From: Thinopyrum elongatum
Taxonomy: Eukaryota > Streptophyta > Magnoliopsida > Poales > Poaceae
NCBI GenBank assembly: GCA_011799875.1
Contig: CM022297.1
Span: forward strand, 76,016,488 to 76,080,487
Direction of reading: 5' to 3'
Length of the DNA stretch: 64,000 bases
The notes under the pieces are model-generated. The model was not told the origin of the DNA, ran no database searches, and saw only the letters and a program-made list of their open reading frames with translations. The position numbers were made by a program, and so were the translations under genes. Numbering within the stretch: position 1 is the stretch's first letter; each line of letters opens with the position of its first letter. Positions 45,283 through 56,044 of this stretch are shown here, one piece after another.

Positions 45283-48200
45283 ATGGCTAGCAACGATGAA
45301 GGACAGGATTCTGGTGACTGTAACATCTACGCGGCGGCAGACGCCTATTTGAACCTTCTCGATGAGCAACGGTTGTTGCAGGGCCCACCTGTCACATCCG
45401 AGACTAAGACCGACATCGAGACCGGCGCTGAGACTAACACCGGCGTCGATACCGGCACCGAGACTGGCGAAGCCGTTATAGAACAGAAACCAAAGAGGCA
45501 ACGACGCCCAAACCAGCTCATCACTACTAGACTGGTGGTCACGGAGGTGGACTCTGGCAATTTTGAGCCAAAAGAGCCTGCAGAAGTGTGCGCGTGCTAC
45601 GGCAATCAAATAGGCAGCATCCTACGGGCAACCGCCACCATCAACGATGAGAAACTAAAGAAGATACCAGATATGAAGCACTCCCTCCTAACTAAGCTGC
45701 ACCAGGTATTCTTGTTCCCGGGCCGGGATGAAATCAAATATACTGATCCAGATAAAGACCCGGCAATGAATAAGATAAACAAACGTGCCATGGGCAAGTT
45801 TAGCAGCGTGTTGTCCGCTTGGAAAGTAAAGGTGAAACATCGGATCATCGCCAAAAAGGAACCCTACTCCGAGATTGTAAAGGATAATCCGACAATTACG
45901 GAAGAGCAGTTCAAAATATTCAAGAAGACTTGTGTTGCCGAAGATGTCAAAGAAAAGTCAGAGTACATGAAGGGGCTCCAAGAGAGGAACATGGGGTGCC
46001 ACCACCTCGGAAGCCGTGGTTACGCGGGGAAGAGGCCCATATGGGCCAAGGAGGACGCGGAACGCGAAAGTCTGGGGACCCCAGACCCTTTGGTGGAGTT
46101 CACCATCCCGCAGGAGCGTGACGTCATCAGGGCCCGGTACCGTTGGGACCCAGTCAACAAGGTTTTCGATACGGACGCGGGCACGAAGTAGTTCATGAGA
46201 CTGCTGGTAATTATTAATTTACCCCCTAATTTTAGCTTCTGATCAATTCGACAGCATGTTTAGTCACATTTGTAAACGATCCACGTTCCTTTTGCAGAAA
46301 GAGTAGCTCCAGATTGCGGCCAAAAGCGACTCGCCGTCTGAGGCATTGGCGAGGCCCAAGTGGGACACCCCATTCAACCGGGCCTTGAACATATTGAAAC
46401 GAATCCCGGTGGACACTCGGCCGTCGTATGGACGTGTGCACGATGTCAGAGACGGCGCCACGTGGAAGAAGTACTACCGTGAGGCCACGGAGGAGAGAAA
46501 GGAAAGATGGAGGTTAAATGAAGAAAACATCGACAAGAAGGTTGAGATTGCGGTTGAGAAGAAATCAACTGAGACAGTCAAAGTAGCGGTAGCTGCCGCA
46601 AAAGAGGAGATGGAAGCTTCGTATAGTGTCTTGGTTCCGGCTATCGTCAGTTGGACCAAGAAAAATCCAAATAAAGAGGCAGCGGACTTTCCCCTTTCCA
46701 ACTTATTCGGGAGCAGCTCGTTTAGTGCACCTGCTCCCGCACCCGCTAGCAGCCCGTCCTCCGTCTCTGGCGTGCTCGACGGGGCTTCGTCTTTGGCTGA
46801 GCTTGACACCCTGACGGTACCTGTCACACCGGCCCTCTTCAATATATGTATAATCTCCCGTTTCCGTTGCCTTTCAGATGTCTCACATCACAGACATGTC
46901 TTTGTAGGCCGACGTAACCCCATGCACCATATTGTACACCATCGACGGCCAGAAGGTGGATGTGGGAAAGGCGACGATAATGAAGCCGAAGGAACAATTG
47001 TTCCATAGCCGGCTGATCCCCCCTGACGTCTTCAAGGTTTCCGTGGCCAGTGTCGAACCGGGCCACGAGAATTTGGCTCCTTTGGTAGCACTCGGGGGAG
47101 ATGACGACGAGACCCCGCGGCGGCTTGGCGATTGCAAGCGTTGGGTCCTGTTGTGGTCGAAGAGTCTGCTTTGTCTAGAGGCGGCCGGGAGCACACCCAC
47201 GACCAAGCAGCCTCAGCAAGGTATGAATACCAACACCCCACCTACCCAATTAGCGTCGCCTGTCGTGCTGGGTGAGGAAGAGGCTCCATTAGTGGCAGAT
47301 GATGTCGCCACCGTCGAAGAAGCAATGCATGATGCCATCGATGAGGATGACGATGACCCTCTACAGTATCTCAATACTGGCGCCTATGACGACGGAGGAT
47401 TGATGGCTCAGCAGTATGAGTACTCAGGGTTTGAGCATGATGAGTTGGTGCCTGAATTACCGGAGGATGAACGTATTATAGGAGACCTTCTAGTAGCAAA
47501 GAAGCATAGGAAGAGATCAAGGAAAGGCAACAAAGCTGCTTCTATGATCCAGCCGCCTCAGCAGCCTAGGGTTCAAGACCGTATACCTATCCCCGGTGCG
47601 GCAAAATGTCATATCCCCGGTCATCCGATCCTACCTAAGGCAGCGGTAGAGGCCATATACGGCGATCTAAGGAGACTTCATGACGATATGCTGCGGAGAG
47701 AGAAAAGCCTGATCGCCTCAAAAAATCCAGGATACCCGCTCTACGTGGTTAACGTGCCGCAGCAAAGGTTGTACGTCGACACATTCCCCGCGGAGAAGTT
47801 CTTCCTTCGATTTGATTACATCTTCAACATGTTTCACTTGAAAAAGCTGGATTTTACGTTTGTCCGCCTTCTTGCCTTGTACATGAACTACATCATCAGG
47901 ATTGAGCAGATACCTTATATCGGTGTCGCTGACCCGTACTTCATGCACGAGGGCTTCTTGGCAGTCTGCCCAAAGCACCGTGAATACGTGAGTAACTACA
48001 TCGCCGATTTCATGGTCGGCAAAAAGGACAAGGAGACGATTCTCGTGCCTTATCATCCCATGTAAGTCATCCGCGCGGATATCCTTCCTTCGATTTCAAT
48101 CATTCATTTGCACGGTGGAGGCTAATTTGAGGTGTACTTATTTTGCGCAGCGACGGGCGCGCCGTCCTCATCATCCTTTACCCCCGATTCTCCCACGCTC

Positions 48201-48736
48201 TTTACTTGGACTCGTTGAAGAACATGAACAAAAAGGATTACACCCACATCAAGTCTGTTCTCGACAGTGCTATCTTTAGCTATGGCCTACGGGGTGGAGA
48301 GATCAAGACCAGGAAGACAAGGAACTGCGCGCCCGCCCTCGGCCATAAGACCGACTTCTGCTGCATCCAGCAACCAAGTGGTACTCTTAGTGATGGATTC
48401 TATGTCCTCCACCACATGCTGGAGTACAGACGGGATCAGCAGAACCTTCGCATGTCACCTAGATCCGGCGATGCCCATATTCTGCAATGGGCAAAGAACC
48501 TAGGAGATATCCCGGATCATCGACTTTGAGCTGAGTTCTATCACATCCAGGGTGAACTTGCCCAAATTATCATGAAGGAGGTCGTAAAAAAAATAGGGAT
48601 GTTCTACGAAGAAGGGCAAATGTCGCGGGAAGACGTCCGAACATGCGTATTGGCTCAGCGTCTCGACCTGAAGCCTTTCACTGCACTCGGGGACTATCTC
48701 CCTGACTTGGATGGATGGCACGACATGTTGGAGTGA
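45283..48736 (+). pseudogene. TNP1-like / Ulp1-like CACTA protein gene of element C
   Basis: Model: 45283-46206, 46298-about 46850, about 46908-48061 and 48151-48736, with GT/AG borders in phase where checked. The first two exons resemble the plant CACTA Transposase_24/TNP1 region (KRQRRPNQLITTRL, then RPSYGRVHDVRDGATWKKYY). The third has CTILYTIDGQKVDVGKA. The last two form a C48 (Ulp1) peptidase-like fold: VLIILYPRFSHALYLDSL and QQPSGTLSDGFYVLHHMLEY. Expected catalytic His-Trp and Cys-Gly appear as Arg-Ala and Asp-Gly, so peptidase activity is unlikely. In-frame stops at TAG 46189, TAG 46304 and TGA 48527 break it. Confidence 0.65.
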
Positions 48737-49011
48737 TTGACGATATATGACAAAGTGTCCGCTTAGTCCATACTTTCTCTATGACGAAACTTTGAGTTAT
48801 GCACGACGAAACTTTATTTGTGATGTAATTAAACCGTCCTCCTCAACTAGCGAAGGTCACTCTAGTTAGGGCATTTTGGGTACTATGAACTTTGTTATTT
48901 ATGCTTATGAGATTTTGCTTCTATTTTTGCCAAGTCTGTCTCTTTCTGTTGCTCAACTATATATGTTGCATATTATTGACTCATGTGACGATGCAGGTCC
49001 ATAGATCATCG

Positions 49012-49134
49012 ATGGCGAAGAAGTGCTACGCCAGGAGTATATGAGAGTGGCCGGAGTGTCAGGCCCAGGTGTACCGGTATCCGAGCGATAGCCAGAGAGG
49101 GTTAGATAGCAGAGCCGAAGCAGAAAGTAGTTAG
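49012..49134 (+). pseudogene. Fragment of RNase H1 N-terminal (hybrid-binding) domain
   Basis: After a GATGCAG acceptor, MAKKCYAR...EWPECQAQVYRYPSDSQ in one frame resembles the small N-terminal domain of eukaryotic RNase H1, which is also found next to CACTA coding regions in Triticeae. About ten residues are missing after KCYA, and TGA 49042 interrupts. Weak call based on the KCY...EW-ECQAQV pattern. Confidence 0.4.
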
Positions 49135-49399
49135 TTTAGGTTCACGCTAGTGCGAGAGAGGGATACGAACCGGTGCCTCAAGAAGTACTACATTATGTAT
49201 GATGAGACATGCCATGTAACTTATATAGCTATATCATGATTATGATGTGACGACATGATTTGTGTTGGATGATATGATGAGACTATTATGTGTATGATAT
49301 GATGAGCATATTGCCAGTTTATGATATGATTAGAATACTGTATAAAATCTGTACAAAAACATCGCAAATACATAGCAAAAAAAAAGATATGTGAAAATA

Positions 49400-49620
49400 T
49401 AGTAGTAGCACTCTTTAGCGTTGAACAGGAAAACGCTACTGCTAAGTGGCTTAGCAGTAGCGCTGGTATGGACAGTGCTACTGCTAAGTAGCTATAGTGT
49501 AGCGCGGGCGAAAGCGCGCTACTGCTAAATGTTAGCTGTAGCGCCGTATCAGTAGCGCGGTGCCCCGCGCTACTGATAGCCCTTAGACCCGCGCTACTGC
49601 TAGGCTTTTCCCTAGTAGTG
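49400..49620. repeat. Right subterminal AGTAGCGC repeats of element C
   Basis: GCGCTACTGCTAA and TAGCAGTAGCGC recur up to the terminus CCCTAGTAGTG. Inverted partner of 43146-43745. Confidence 0.85.
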
Positions 49621-49779
49621 GCAGCGCACTGCGTTCGCACGCCTCCCATCTACCCAAGAAGCTGTCCGCATGGCACCTCCTAGCCATTAAAAGTGTGATG
49701 CATGGCGTCACATGAATGGTTAATAGAACACACACGATTTGAATTATACAAATGTTTGAGATGTTAAAGTGGCAGCTAT

Positions 49780-51190
49780 TTGTTTCAAAATGCCTTTGTT
49801 GGCTGTTATTCGAGTGCGCCTTCTCTCAAATTGGACACGAAAAATACCACAGCATGTCGGGTGCCATTCCATGATAGCATGCCAAGTTTCATGAATTTCA
49901 GACGAGTTTTGGATTCACTAGAATCTAAAAACAAAGTATCTCAATGTTTTGCCGGCAAGCAACGGTGCCCTGGTGTTTGAAATTCATTCCCATTTCTTGC
50001 ATGGGACCTAAGCATGCACCCAAGGACACACATTTGATTTGTCAACCCATTTTTCTACACTGGAGCATGTGCATGTAGTTCAAATTTGAATTATGCACAT
50101 AAAATGCCTAGAAAACTCAGTTAATGTATAAAAATGTCCAAACGAACCCCAAAATTCCAAAATTTTAACACGACACTCCTGTTGCTCTATGTTGCCACTA
50201 GGAAGAAATTTGAAAACAAGAAGAGGCAACGAATATCATTTCATCCATGAAGGAGGCACATTCCCCACCGGAACCATGAGGCTTGTTGTCAGAAGCTCTG
50301 GTTTGTGAGAAGCTTATACCCAAACCTGCCCCAGATGGGACAATTTTTTTACCACAGCATGTTGATGCCGTTCCATGATAGCATACCAAGTTTCATGAAT
50401 TTCAAATGAGTTTTGGATTTACTAGAATTTAAAAACAAAGTATCTCAATGTTTTGCCGGCAAGCAACGGTGCCCTGGTGTTTGAAATTCATTCTCATTTC
50501 TTGCATGGGACCTAAGCATGCACCCAAGTACACACATTTGATTTGTCAACCCATTTTCTGCACTAGAGCATGTGCATGTAGTTCAAATTTGAATTATGCA
50601 CATAAAATGCCTAGAAAACTCAGTTAATGTATAAAAATGTCCAAACGAACCCCGAAAAATTCCAAAATTTAACACGACACTCCTGTTGTTCTATGCTAAC
50701 ACCAGAAAAAATATGAAAACAAGAAAAGGCGAGGAATATCATTTCGTCCACAAAGGTGACACGTTCCCTACCGGAACCATGAGGCTTCTTGTGAGAAGCT
50801 CTGGTTTGTGAGAAGCTTATACCCAAACCTTCCCCAAATGGGACAATTTTTTTACCACAGCATGTTGATGCCATTCCATGATAGCATGGCAAGGTTCATG
50901 AATTTCAGACGAGTTTTGGATTTACTAGAATTTCAAAACTAAGTATCTCAACATTTGCCGGCGAGCCATGGTGCCGAGGTGTTTGAAATTCATCCCCATT
51001 TCTTGCATGGGACATAAGCATCAACCCATGGACACATATATGATTTGAGAACCCATTTTGGTGCACCGGAGCATGTGCATGTAGTTTAATTTTCAATTGT
51101 GCACCTGAAATGCCTAGAAAACCAAGTTAATGTATAAAAATATCTAAACGAACCCTGAGTAATTCCAATTTTTTTGACGACACACCTATA
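49780..51190. repeat. About 504-bp tandem array in element Y, 2.8 copies
   Basis: ACCACAGCATGTnGnTGCCn starts recur at 49846, 50351 and 50854. The complement of the unit shares with the array of X the blocks GTGGTAAAAAAATTG, CTCACAAACC(A/G)GAGC, GGTTCCG..AGGGAAC and TTCAAATTTGAACTACAT, so the two arrays are homologous though diverged. No coding frame. Confidence 0.85.
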
Positions 51191-51476
51191 GTTCCATGTT
51201 CACTGTAGATAAAAGTTCTAGCAATTCAAACACCCTCCTTTGCCGCCGTGACCCAATTAGGCATTTCAAATCAAGACAAAAAATCAAGTAGATCGCACAT
51301 AGTTTACTATTACCAATCGTGTGAGATGCAGTACAAAATATCTTGGAGCACCGTGGGAGTAGTACGTATATGGCTTATGCGAGAAGGTGCGCCGGCTTCA
51401 ATCCATAGCCGACATGTCAAGCACACTAGCTCGCTCCCCAAATATCATTTCACTATTCAATCATTGCCGGTCAAAG

Positions 51477-52094
51477 ATGGGGACGTGGACCCGCGTCGTG
51501 AGGGCAATTTCGGCGGCCCACTCCGGCGAGAGCGCGGACGCAGCCGCCATGAGGGTGCTAACAACCTCCATGAGCGCGGCCGTAATCTGCGACCGGGCGG
51601 CCAAGGCAGCCCAAACGGCCGCTGTTGCTGCTCAGGTGGCGGCAACAACATCTGCGACGGGGATAGCAACTGGCGAGAGCGGCACAGCAGATGTCCATTC
51701 CGCAGTGGCCGCCTTAGCCCTGATGGAGGCCGCCCACGACCATGTCGAGGCCGCCCACGCCTAGCTTCTGGTGGTCACCGCACAAATCGCACGAAGCTTC
51801 TCTGACAACGGTCGGCAACCCATGGCCGAAGAGGTGGCAATCGCAGAGAGTGTTCGAGCAGCCATCCGTTCGTTCGAGGCATACTTTGCCATGATGGAGC
51901 CCGTCCAAGCCTAGACAGCGACTGCCCATGACCAGCTCATGGCGGCCTTTTCCAAAGAGATGGCGGACGCGGCTGGCAAGATGCTTGCCGAGTATGGTGC
52001 GATGGATGCCATGGAGCACCTTCCCCAAGAGATCGTCGGGCACGAGCTGGGCATGGAGGAGGCAGCGGAGATCGACGATCGACAGCCGGTGTAG
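51477..52094 (+). pseudogene. Ala-rich ORF of Y, two in-frame TAG stops
   Basis: ATG 51477 starts MGTWTRVVRAISAAHSGES and an Ala-rich helix. TAG at 51762 and 51912 break a single 206-codon frame that ends at 52092. The C-terminal block MEHLPQEIVGHELGMEEAAE matches the ORF of X at 28646-29347, so this is a shared component of the two elements. Function unknown. Confidence 0.5.
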
Positions 52095-52739
52095 TACGCT
52101 TTGTTTAGAGCGCCGGTCTTCAATTTGTTAGAGTAATGTTTAGGTCAGCTAGCTCTGTTTAATTGATGTACTTGCTCGATTAAGAAGTGTGGGTGTGCTG
52201 TAGCCTCTTTTGTGTACCCAAATTATGCGATGACGTGGATGACCACTGTAACTAGGGAAATTCGGACCAAAATTTGCACGTTCAAACTCATCACACACGG
52301 GATAAGCTATATGAATCGTTTGTGATGTTCACATATCATACACAGTGTTGAATAAGGGACCGTGTCTGATGACAGTTTGCGCGCCAGTTTTTTGCTTCAC
52401 CAAGCCAAAATTTTCTGCTTCCTAGGAAATATCTACCTCCCCGCCCCCTCCCCCTTACCAAAAGCCACATTTCCCCTATTTCCGCCTTCCTTTCCAAGTT
52501 CAAACCTTCACTCCTTGCTTGTAGCGCCGCCTCCTCGCCGGTGACCCTCCTTCACGCTGCTCGGCCTCGTCGATCCAGGCAGGTAATCCACACCCAACCC
52601 CCATCCTCCTCTTCCTTCTACATCCCACATGCCCCGACCGCCGGCGTGACACCTTCCACCCAAATCACCGAACCCTACCCCAAATAAGCGCCGCCCTAAG
52701 CCATGGTGCATATAGTATAGCCAAGAGCTCAAGGGGCAT

Positions 52740-53120
52740 TTGGTAGCGGAGAAGCAAATCGCGGCCGCACGCGCGGATGAGGTCGCGATGGCTGCCATTC
52801 GTGCCGACCCCCAGATCTTGGAGGAGCACCTCGCCGTCGAGGCCAGCGTCGACGCCTCGTGCACCGCCGCCATGCGGTTGGCTACTTTAAATGACAGTTT
52901 GTGGCATTTTCTCGAGGCCATCGTTGGTGCCTTCGATGAATACTACGAGGTGTTTTCTCAGCATGCTCGTGCTTACCTCAACTCGAGAGCCAGCAGGTTG
53001 GTGCCCGAAGTAGCTCAGGCAACTCACCACTGCGAGGAGGGCACCCACGATGTGGAGGCCTCGCCCTCTTCCATGTCCAAGGAGCCAATCATCATCGATA
53101 TCTCCGACGATGAGGAGTAG
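52740..53120 (+). CDS. Small acidic ORF of Y (possible upstream exon of the B3 gene)
   Basis: The frame has a helical start (EKQIAAARADEVAMAAIRAD), a middle part (LWHFLEAIVGAFDEYYEVF) and an acidic end with EPIIIDISDDEE, which resembles a SUMO-interacting motif. No ATG opens the frame at its 5' limit; the first in-frame ATG is 52789, so the start may lie in an earlier exon. It lies 1.1 kb before the B3 exons of Y and may or may not belong to the same transcript. Confidence 0.35.
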   Translation: MVAEKQIAAARADEVAMAAIRADPQILEEHLAVEASVDASCTAAMRLATLNDSLWHFLEAIVGAFDEYYEVFSQHARAYLNSRASRLVPEVAQATHHCEEGTHDVEASPSSMSKEPIIIDISDDEE

Positions 53121-53299
53121 CTTGTCTTATTAGCTCATTATAAGGACCTATGTTCAGTTAGCTAGCTATGCCGGTTAAGCATGCTCGGTTTACCCATTGC
53201 ATGTGCTGCCCCTGCCTTTCCTTTAGAAATTCTAGTGAATTATCCTATGTACTTTTACCATGCAATCTGTTCCTCTAGTGTATTTGTTCTATATGTCGT

Positions 53300-54010
53300 G
53301 CAATGAGGTGCTCACTTATTAACTGTTTGGTTAATTTGTTGTCGTGTTCAGTTAACTGCTTGGTTCAATTTTGCAATGTGATGTTCAATTCTTCTAGGTG
53401 CAAATTTGTATTGTCTTCCATGTGAGAAATAAATCGAATTTGGCTGTACAAAATACATGAGAAACAAATACAATTGTTATATTTCCAAGTGTCAAGCATG
53501 CTTGGTTTGGTTAACTGTCTGATCTTCTAGTATGTTATATATTGTGAAATGTGGTGCTCAGTTAATGTTTGGTTCATTTGTTGTGGTGTATAGTTAACTG
53601 TTTGCTTCAGTTCTGCAATGCAATGTTCAATTCTTGTGGGTGCATTTTGTTATTGTCTACCATGTGAGAAATAAATCGAATTTGGTTGTACTAAATACAT
53701 GAGAAACAAATACAATAGTTATATTTCCAAGTTGTTAAGCATGTTTGGTTTGGTTAACTGTCTGATCTTCTATTAGGAGTATGTTATATTGTGCAATGTG
53801 GTGCTCAGTTAATGTTTGGTTCATTTGTTGTGGTGTTTAGTTAACTGCTTGGTTCAATTCTGCAATGCGATGTCCAATTGTTGTGGGTACAATTTTGTAT
53901 TGTTATGCATGTGAGGAATAAATCGAACTTTGATGCACTTAATACATGAGAAACATATACAATTGCTATATTTCCTAGTTCTTAATCATGGTTGGTTTGG
54001 ATAAATGTCT
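53300..54010. repeat. About 245-bp tandem repeat rich in GTTAACTG
   Basis: Three copies contain GTGCTCAGTTAATGTTTGGTT, here shortened to GTGCTCAGTTAATG, then AGTTAACTG, TGCAATGnnATGT and GAGAAACAAATACAATTG. Starts are near 53310, 53551 and 53801. It stands between the 52740 ORF and the B3 exons. Confidence 0.75.
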
Positions 54011-54269
54011 ATTTCATGTGGCTAGAATTAATCTGATGAATTTGCAATGTGTTTATTTTTCATCAACATATTTTACTGATAGCATGCCAACCCTCACTTA
54101 ACCTGATCACTAACTACCTTATATGTGTTGCAGGGAAACAATGGGAAGCACTGAGGTTTACAATTGAGGTTTGCACATGCATGGTCCTTTGTCTAATAGC
54201 ACATTATTATGCAATTGCAGGAATAATTCTAATATTTAGGTTTTTAACAATTTGGTCTTGCACATGTAG

Positions 54270-54788
54270 GTCCTGCTGTCAGAGGTTTTGACCCACTGTT
54301 CGACCCTTTTTGCATATGGGGAAATGAGTTGTCCATGAATATCAGTCAAGTCAAGAAACTCAGAAAGATTGTTAGGATAAAGAAATTAGCGACAAAAAAC
54401 AACAAGATCTTTGTCTGCACAATGAAGAAGACATCAGTTCACTACAGGATGGTACTAACTATTATACCTTATCTTTTTTATTCCTTTGCGCCATTTCAAA
54501 TCTACAGAAGATATTTATGCATATCCTTGTTTTCAGGCCTTTCCAAAGCAGTTCACTGATGATTACCTCTCAAACCACCTGTATGGTCTGAAGGCGAGGA
54601 AGGTATTCATACAACACCCATGGTTCAATATTGAAGTCTTCCTGAAGAGGATGAAGGATGGACGGTCAATCATCCACTCGCACTGGCCTAAAGTTGCAAA
54701 GACCTTCAACATCAATGAAGGCTCAATATTCACCTTCCGCTTCAGCAGTTTTCTACATGAGATTCATCTGTCTATGTACCGTCTATGA
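54270..54788 (+). CDS. B3-domain DNA-binding protein, cargo gene of element Y (partial model)
   Basis: Two exons join in phase: 54270-54451 (donor ATG|GT) and 54537-54788 (acceptor TTTCAG). They code a typical REM-like B3 domain: IFVCTMKKTSVHYRM, AFPKQFTDDYLSNHL, FNIEVFLKRMKDGRSIIHSH, NINEGSIFTFRF, EIHLSMYRL, then TGA. No stop lies within it. An extra small exon (about 54132-54168) may precede it. The start is not resolved. B3 domains bind DNA in the major groove. It is read towards the CACTGGTACAG end, in the slot that the GRF gene occupies in X. Confidence 0.65.
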
Positions 54789-55059
54789 TGCTAATTTCGA
54801 AAGGTTATAGATGTTGCATGTGCAAGTTGGTGCTGGTGCAGTTATGTAATGGGGTAGCTAGCTATATGCCTATATGGTGTAACTGAGTGCTGAAGCTATA
54901 TGATGTTGTACTCTAATGTATTTCAATTATGAAATCCTGGTTCCGTAATACAAAAATGAAACATATTGTGTGCTTAATATGAAATGTCAATTTGATTAAT
55001 AAATGGATTATTAATAATAGGCTAATTAGCTTGCTTATTGGGTTTTTCTATTGCAAACG

Positions 55060-55762
55060 GTTATTGAGAAAACACCGTGGGCGATGACCTCAGACAACGC
55101 ACACAGTTTCTAGGAAGAAAATGTGCTGGATCAATGAACAATCACACACGACTTCCTCTTGCAAATTGTTTGTGTTAGGCCTCCTTGCGCAAACGTTTAC
55201 CACATAAAAAGTGTGTGTGATGGACAGCCTATGCCACATAGTTTCTTCTACGCACCGTGTGTGATGGATTCAATAACGCAAATGATAAACTTGTTAATAT
55301 CGTCTGCAATGGCAATGCTGTCACAAATGATTTAATGGGGAAAATTTTGTGTGATGTACGTGCGAACGGAAACGTTTTCCCTGTATTGACTGTGTGGGAT
55401 ATACATACGAACAGAAATGTACTTCTTGGATTGACTGTGTGGGATGTACATATGAACAGAAATGTATTCCTTGGATTGACTCTGTGGAATGTACATACGA
55501 ACAGAAACATTTGTTTGGGGCTGACTGTGTGTGATGTACTTCCGACCGGAACCGATTGGGCCTGTATAATCGTATTTGATCGCCCGCCCGTCGCACACGA
55601 CGTCATTTTGCGCAGCGTGTGTGACCGGAGGGCCTATCCCCGACGGTTTCTGGGTCGTGTGGGATGGACCCCCCTATCGCCCACACTCACTAGGCGACGG
55701 TTCAAAATGCCGTCGCAAAAAGGGGTTAAAAACCGTTTGTATAGCAGCTCGCTGTACCAGTG
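55060..55762. repeat. Right subterminal repeats of element Y
   Basis: CACACAGTTT(C), TGTGTGTGATG and then GATTGACTGTGTGGGATGTA with CATACGAACAGAAA recur, ending CCGTCGCAAAAAGGGG and GCTGTACCAGTG. Inverted partner of 25946-26400. The frames at 55229-55823 are artefacts of these repeats. Confidence 0.8.
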
Positions 55763-55765
55763 GAA

Positions 55766-55796
55766 GGTGTTGGTGCTTCACACCAGGTACGGCAAC
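55766..55796 (+). pseudogene. NAC gene remnant, continuation after element Y
   Basis: Removing Y and one copy of GAA, the frame from 38228 continues as KKVLVLHTRYGN, the standard NAC subdomain D. It is cut again by the start of element Z at 55797. Confidence 0.65.
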
Positions 55797-56044
55797 CACT
55801 ACAAGAAATATGTCAACTTGTGACCTTCTGTCAGTGACCCTGGAAGAATTGGTCATAAATCTACGACCATTTGAGACCAATTGGTCAAAAGCTATTCGGG
55901 GGGCTCCAAACCCTAAACTATAACGACCATTTTGGTCAGAAAGGTCGTAATTTCCATACACGAAATGGTCGTAAAGCAAACAGCACTGGTCTGCTGCCTT
56001 ATTTCTAGCTGATAACGACCAATATAGATCGTCATAACCTTGTA

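Larger units (their letters stand above)
43146..49620. mobile_element. CACTA transposon C, 6.5 kb, nested in Y
   Basis: The left end TACTACTAGGGAAAA (first base changed from C) and the right end TTTTCCCTAGTAGTG form a near-perfect CACTACTAGGGAAAA inverted terminus. GCA flanks both sides (43143-43145 and 49621-49623). Subterminal AGCAGTAGCGC motifs fill both ends. It carries a TNP1-like/Ulp1-like gene but no TNPD transposase, so it is non-autonomous. Confidence 0.92.
38229..55762. mobile_element. CACTA transposon Y, 17.5 kb with nested element C
   Basis: The left end is CACTATTGCAGG and the right end is GCTGTACCAGTG (complement CACTGGTACAGC). GAA flanks both sides (38226-38228 and 55763-55765). 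Relative to X the ends are swapped, so Y is the same family inverted. It carries an exonuclease-like ORF, small coiled-coil ORFs, the 504-bp array and a B3-domain gene. Element C inserted at 43146. No TNPD transposase is seen, so Y would depend on another element. Confidence 0.85.

Noticed and set aside
22393..48736. Programmed stop readthrough as the reason for single in-frame stops
   Set aside because: Contexts after the stops are unrelated and no shared readthrough signal is seen; decay explains them better.
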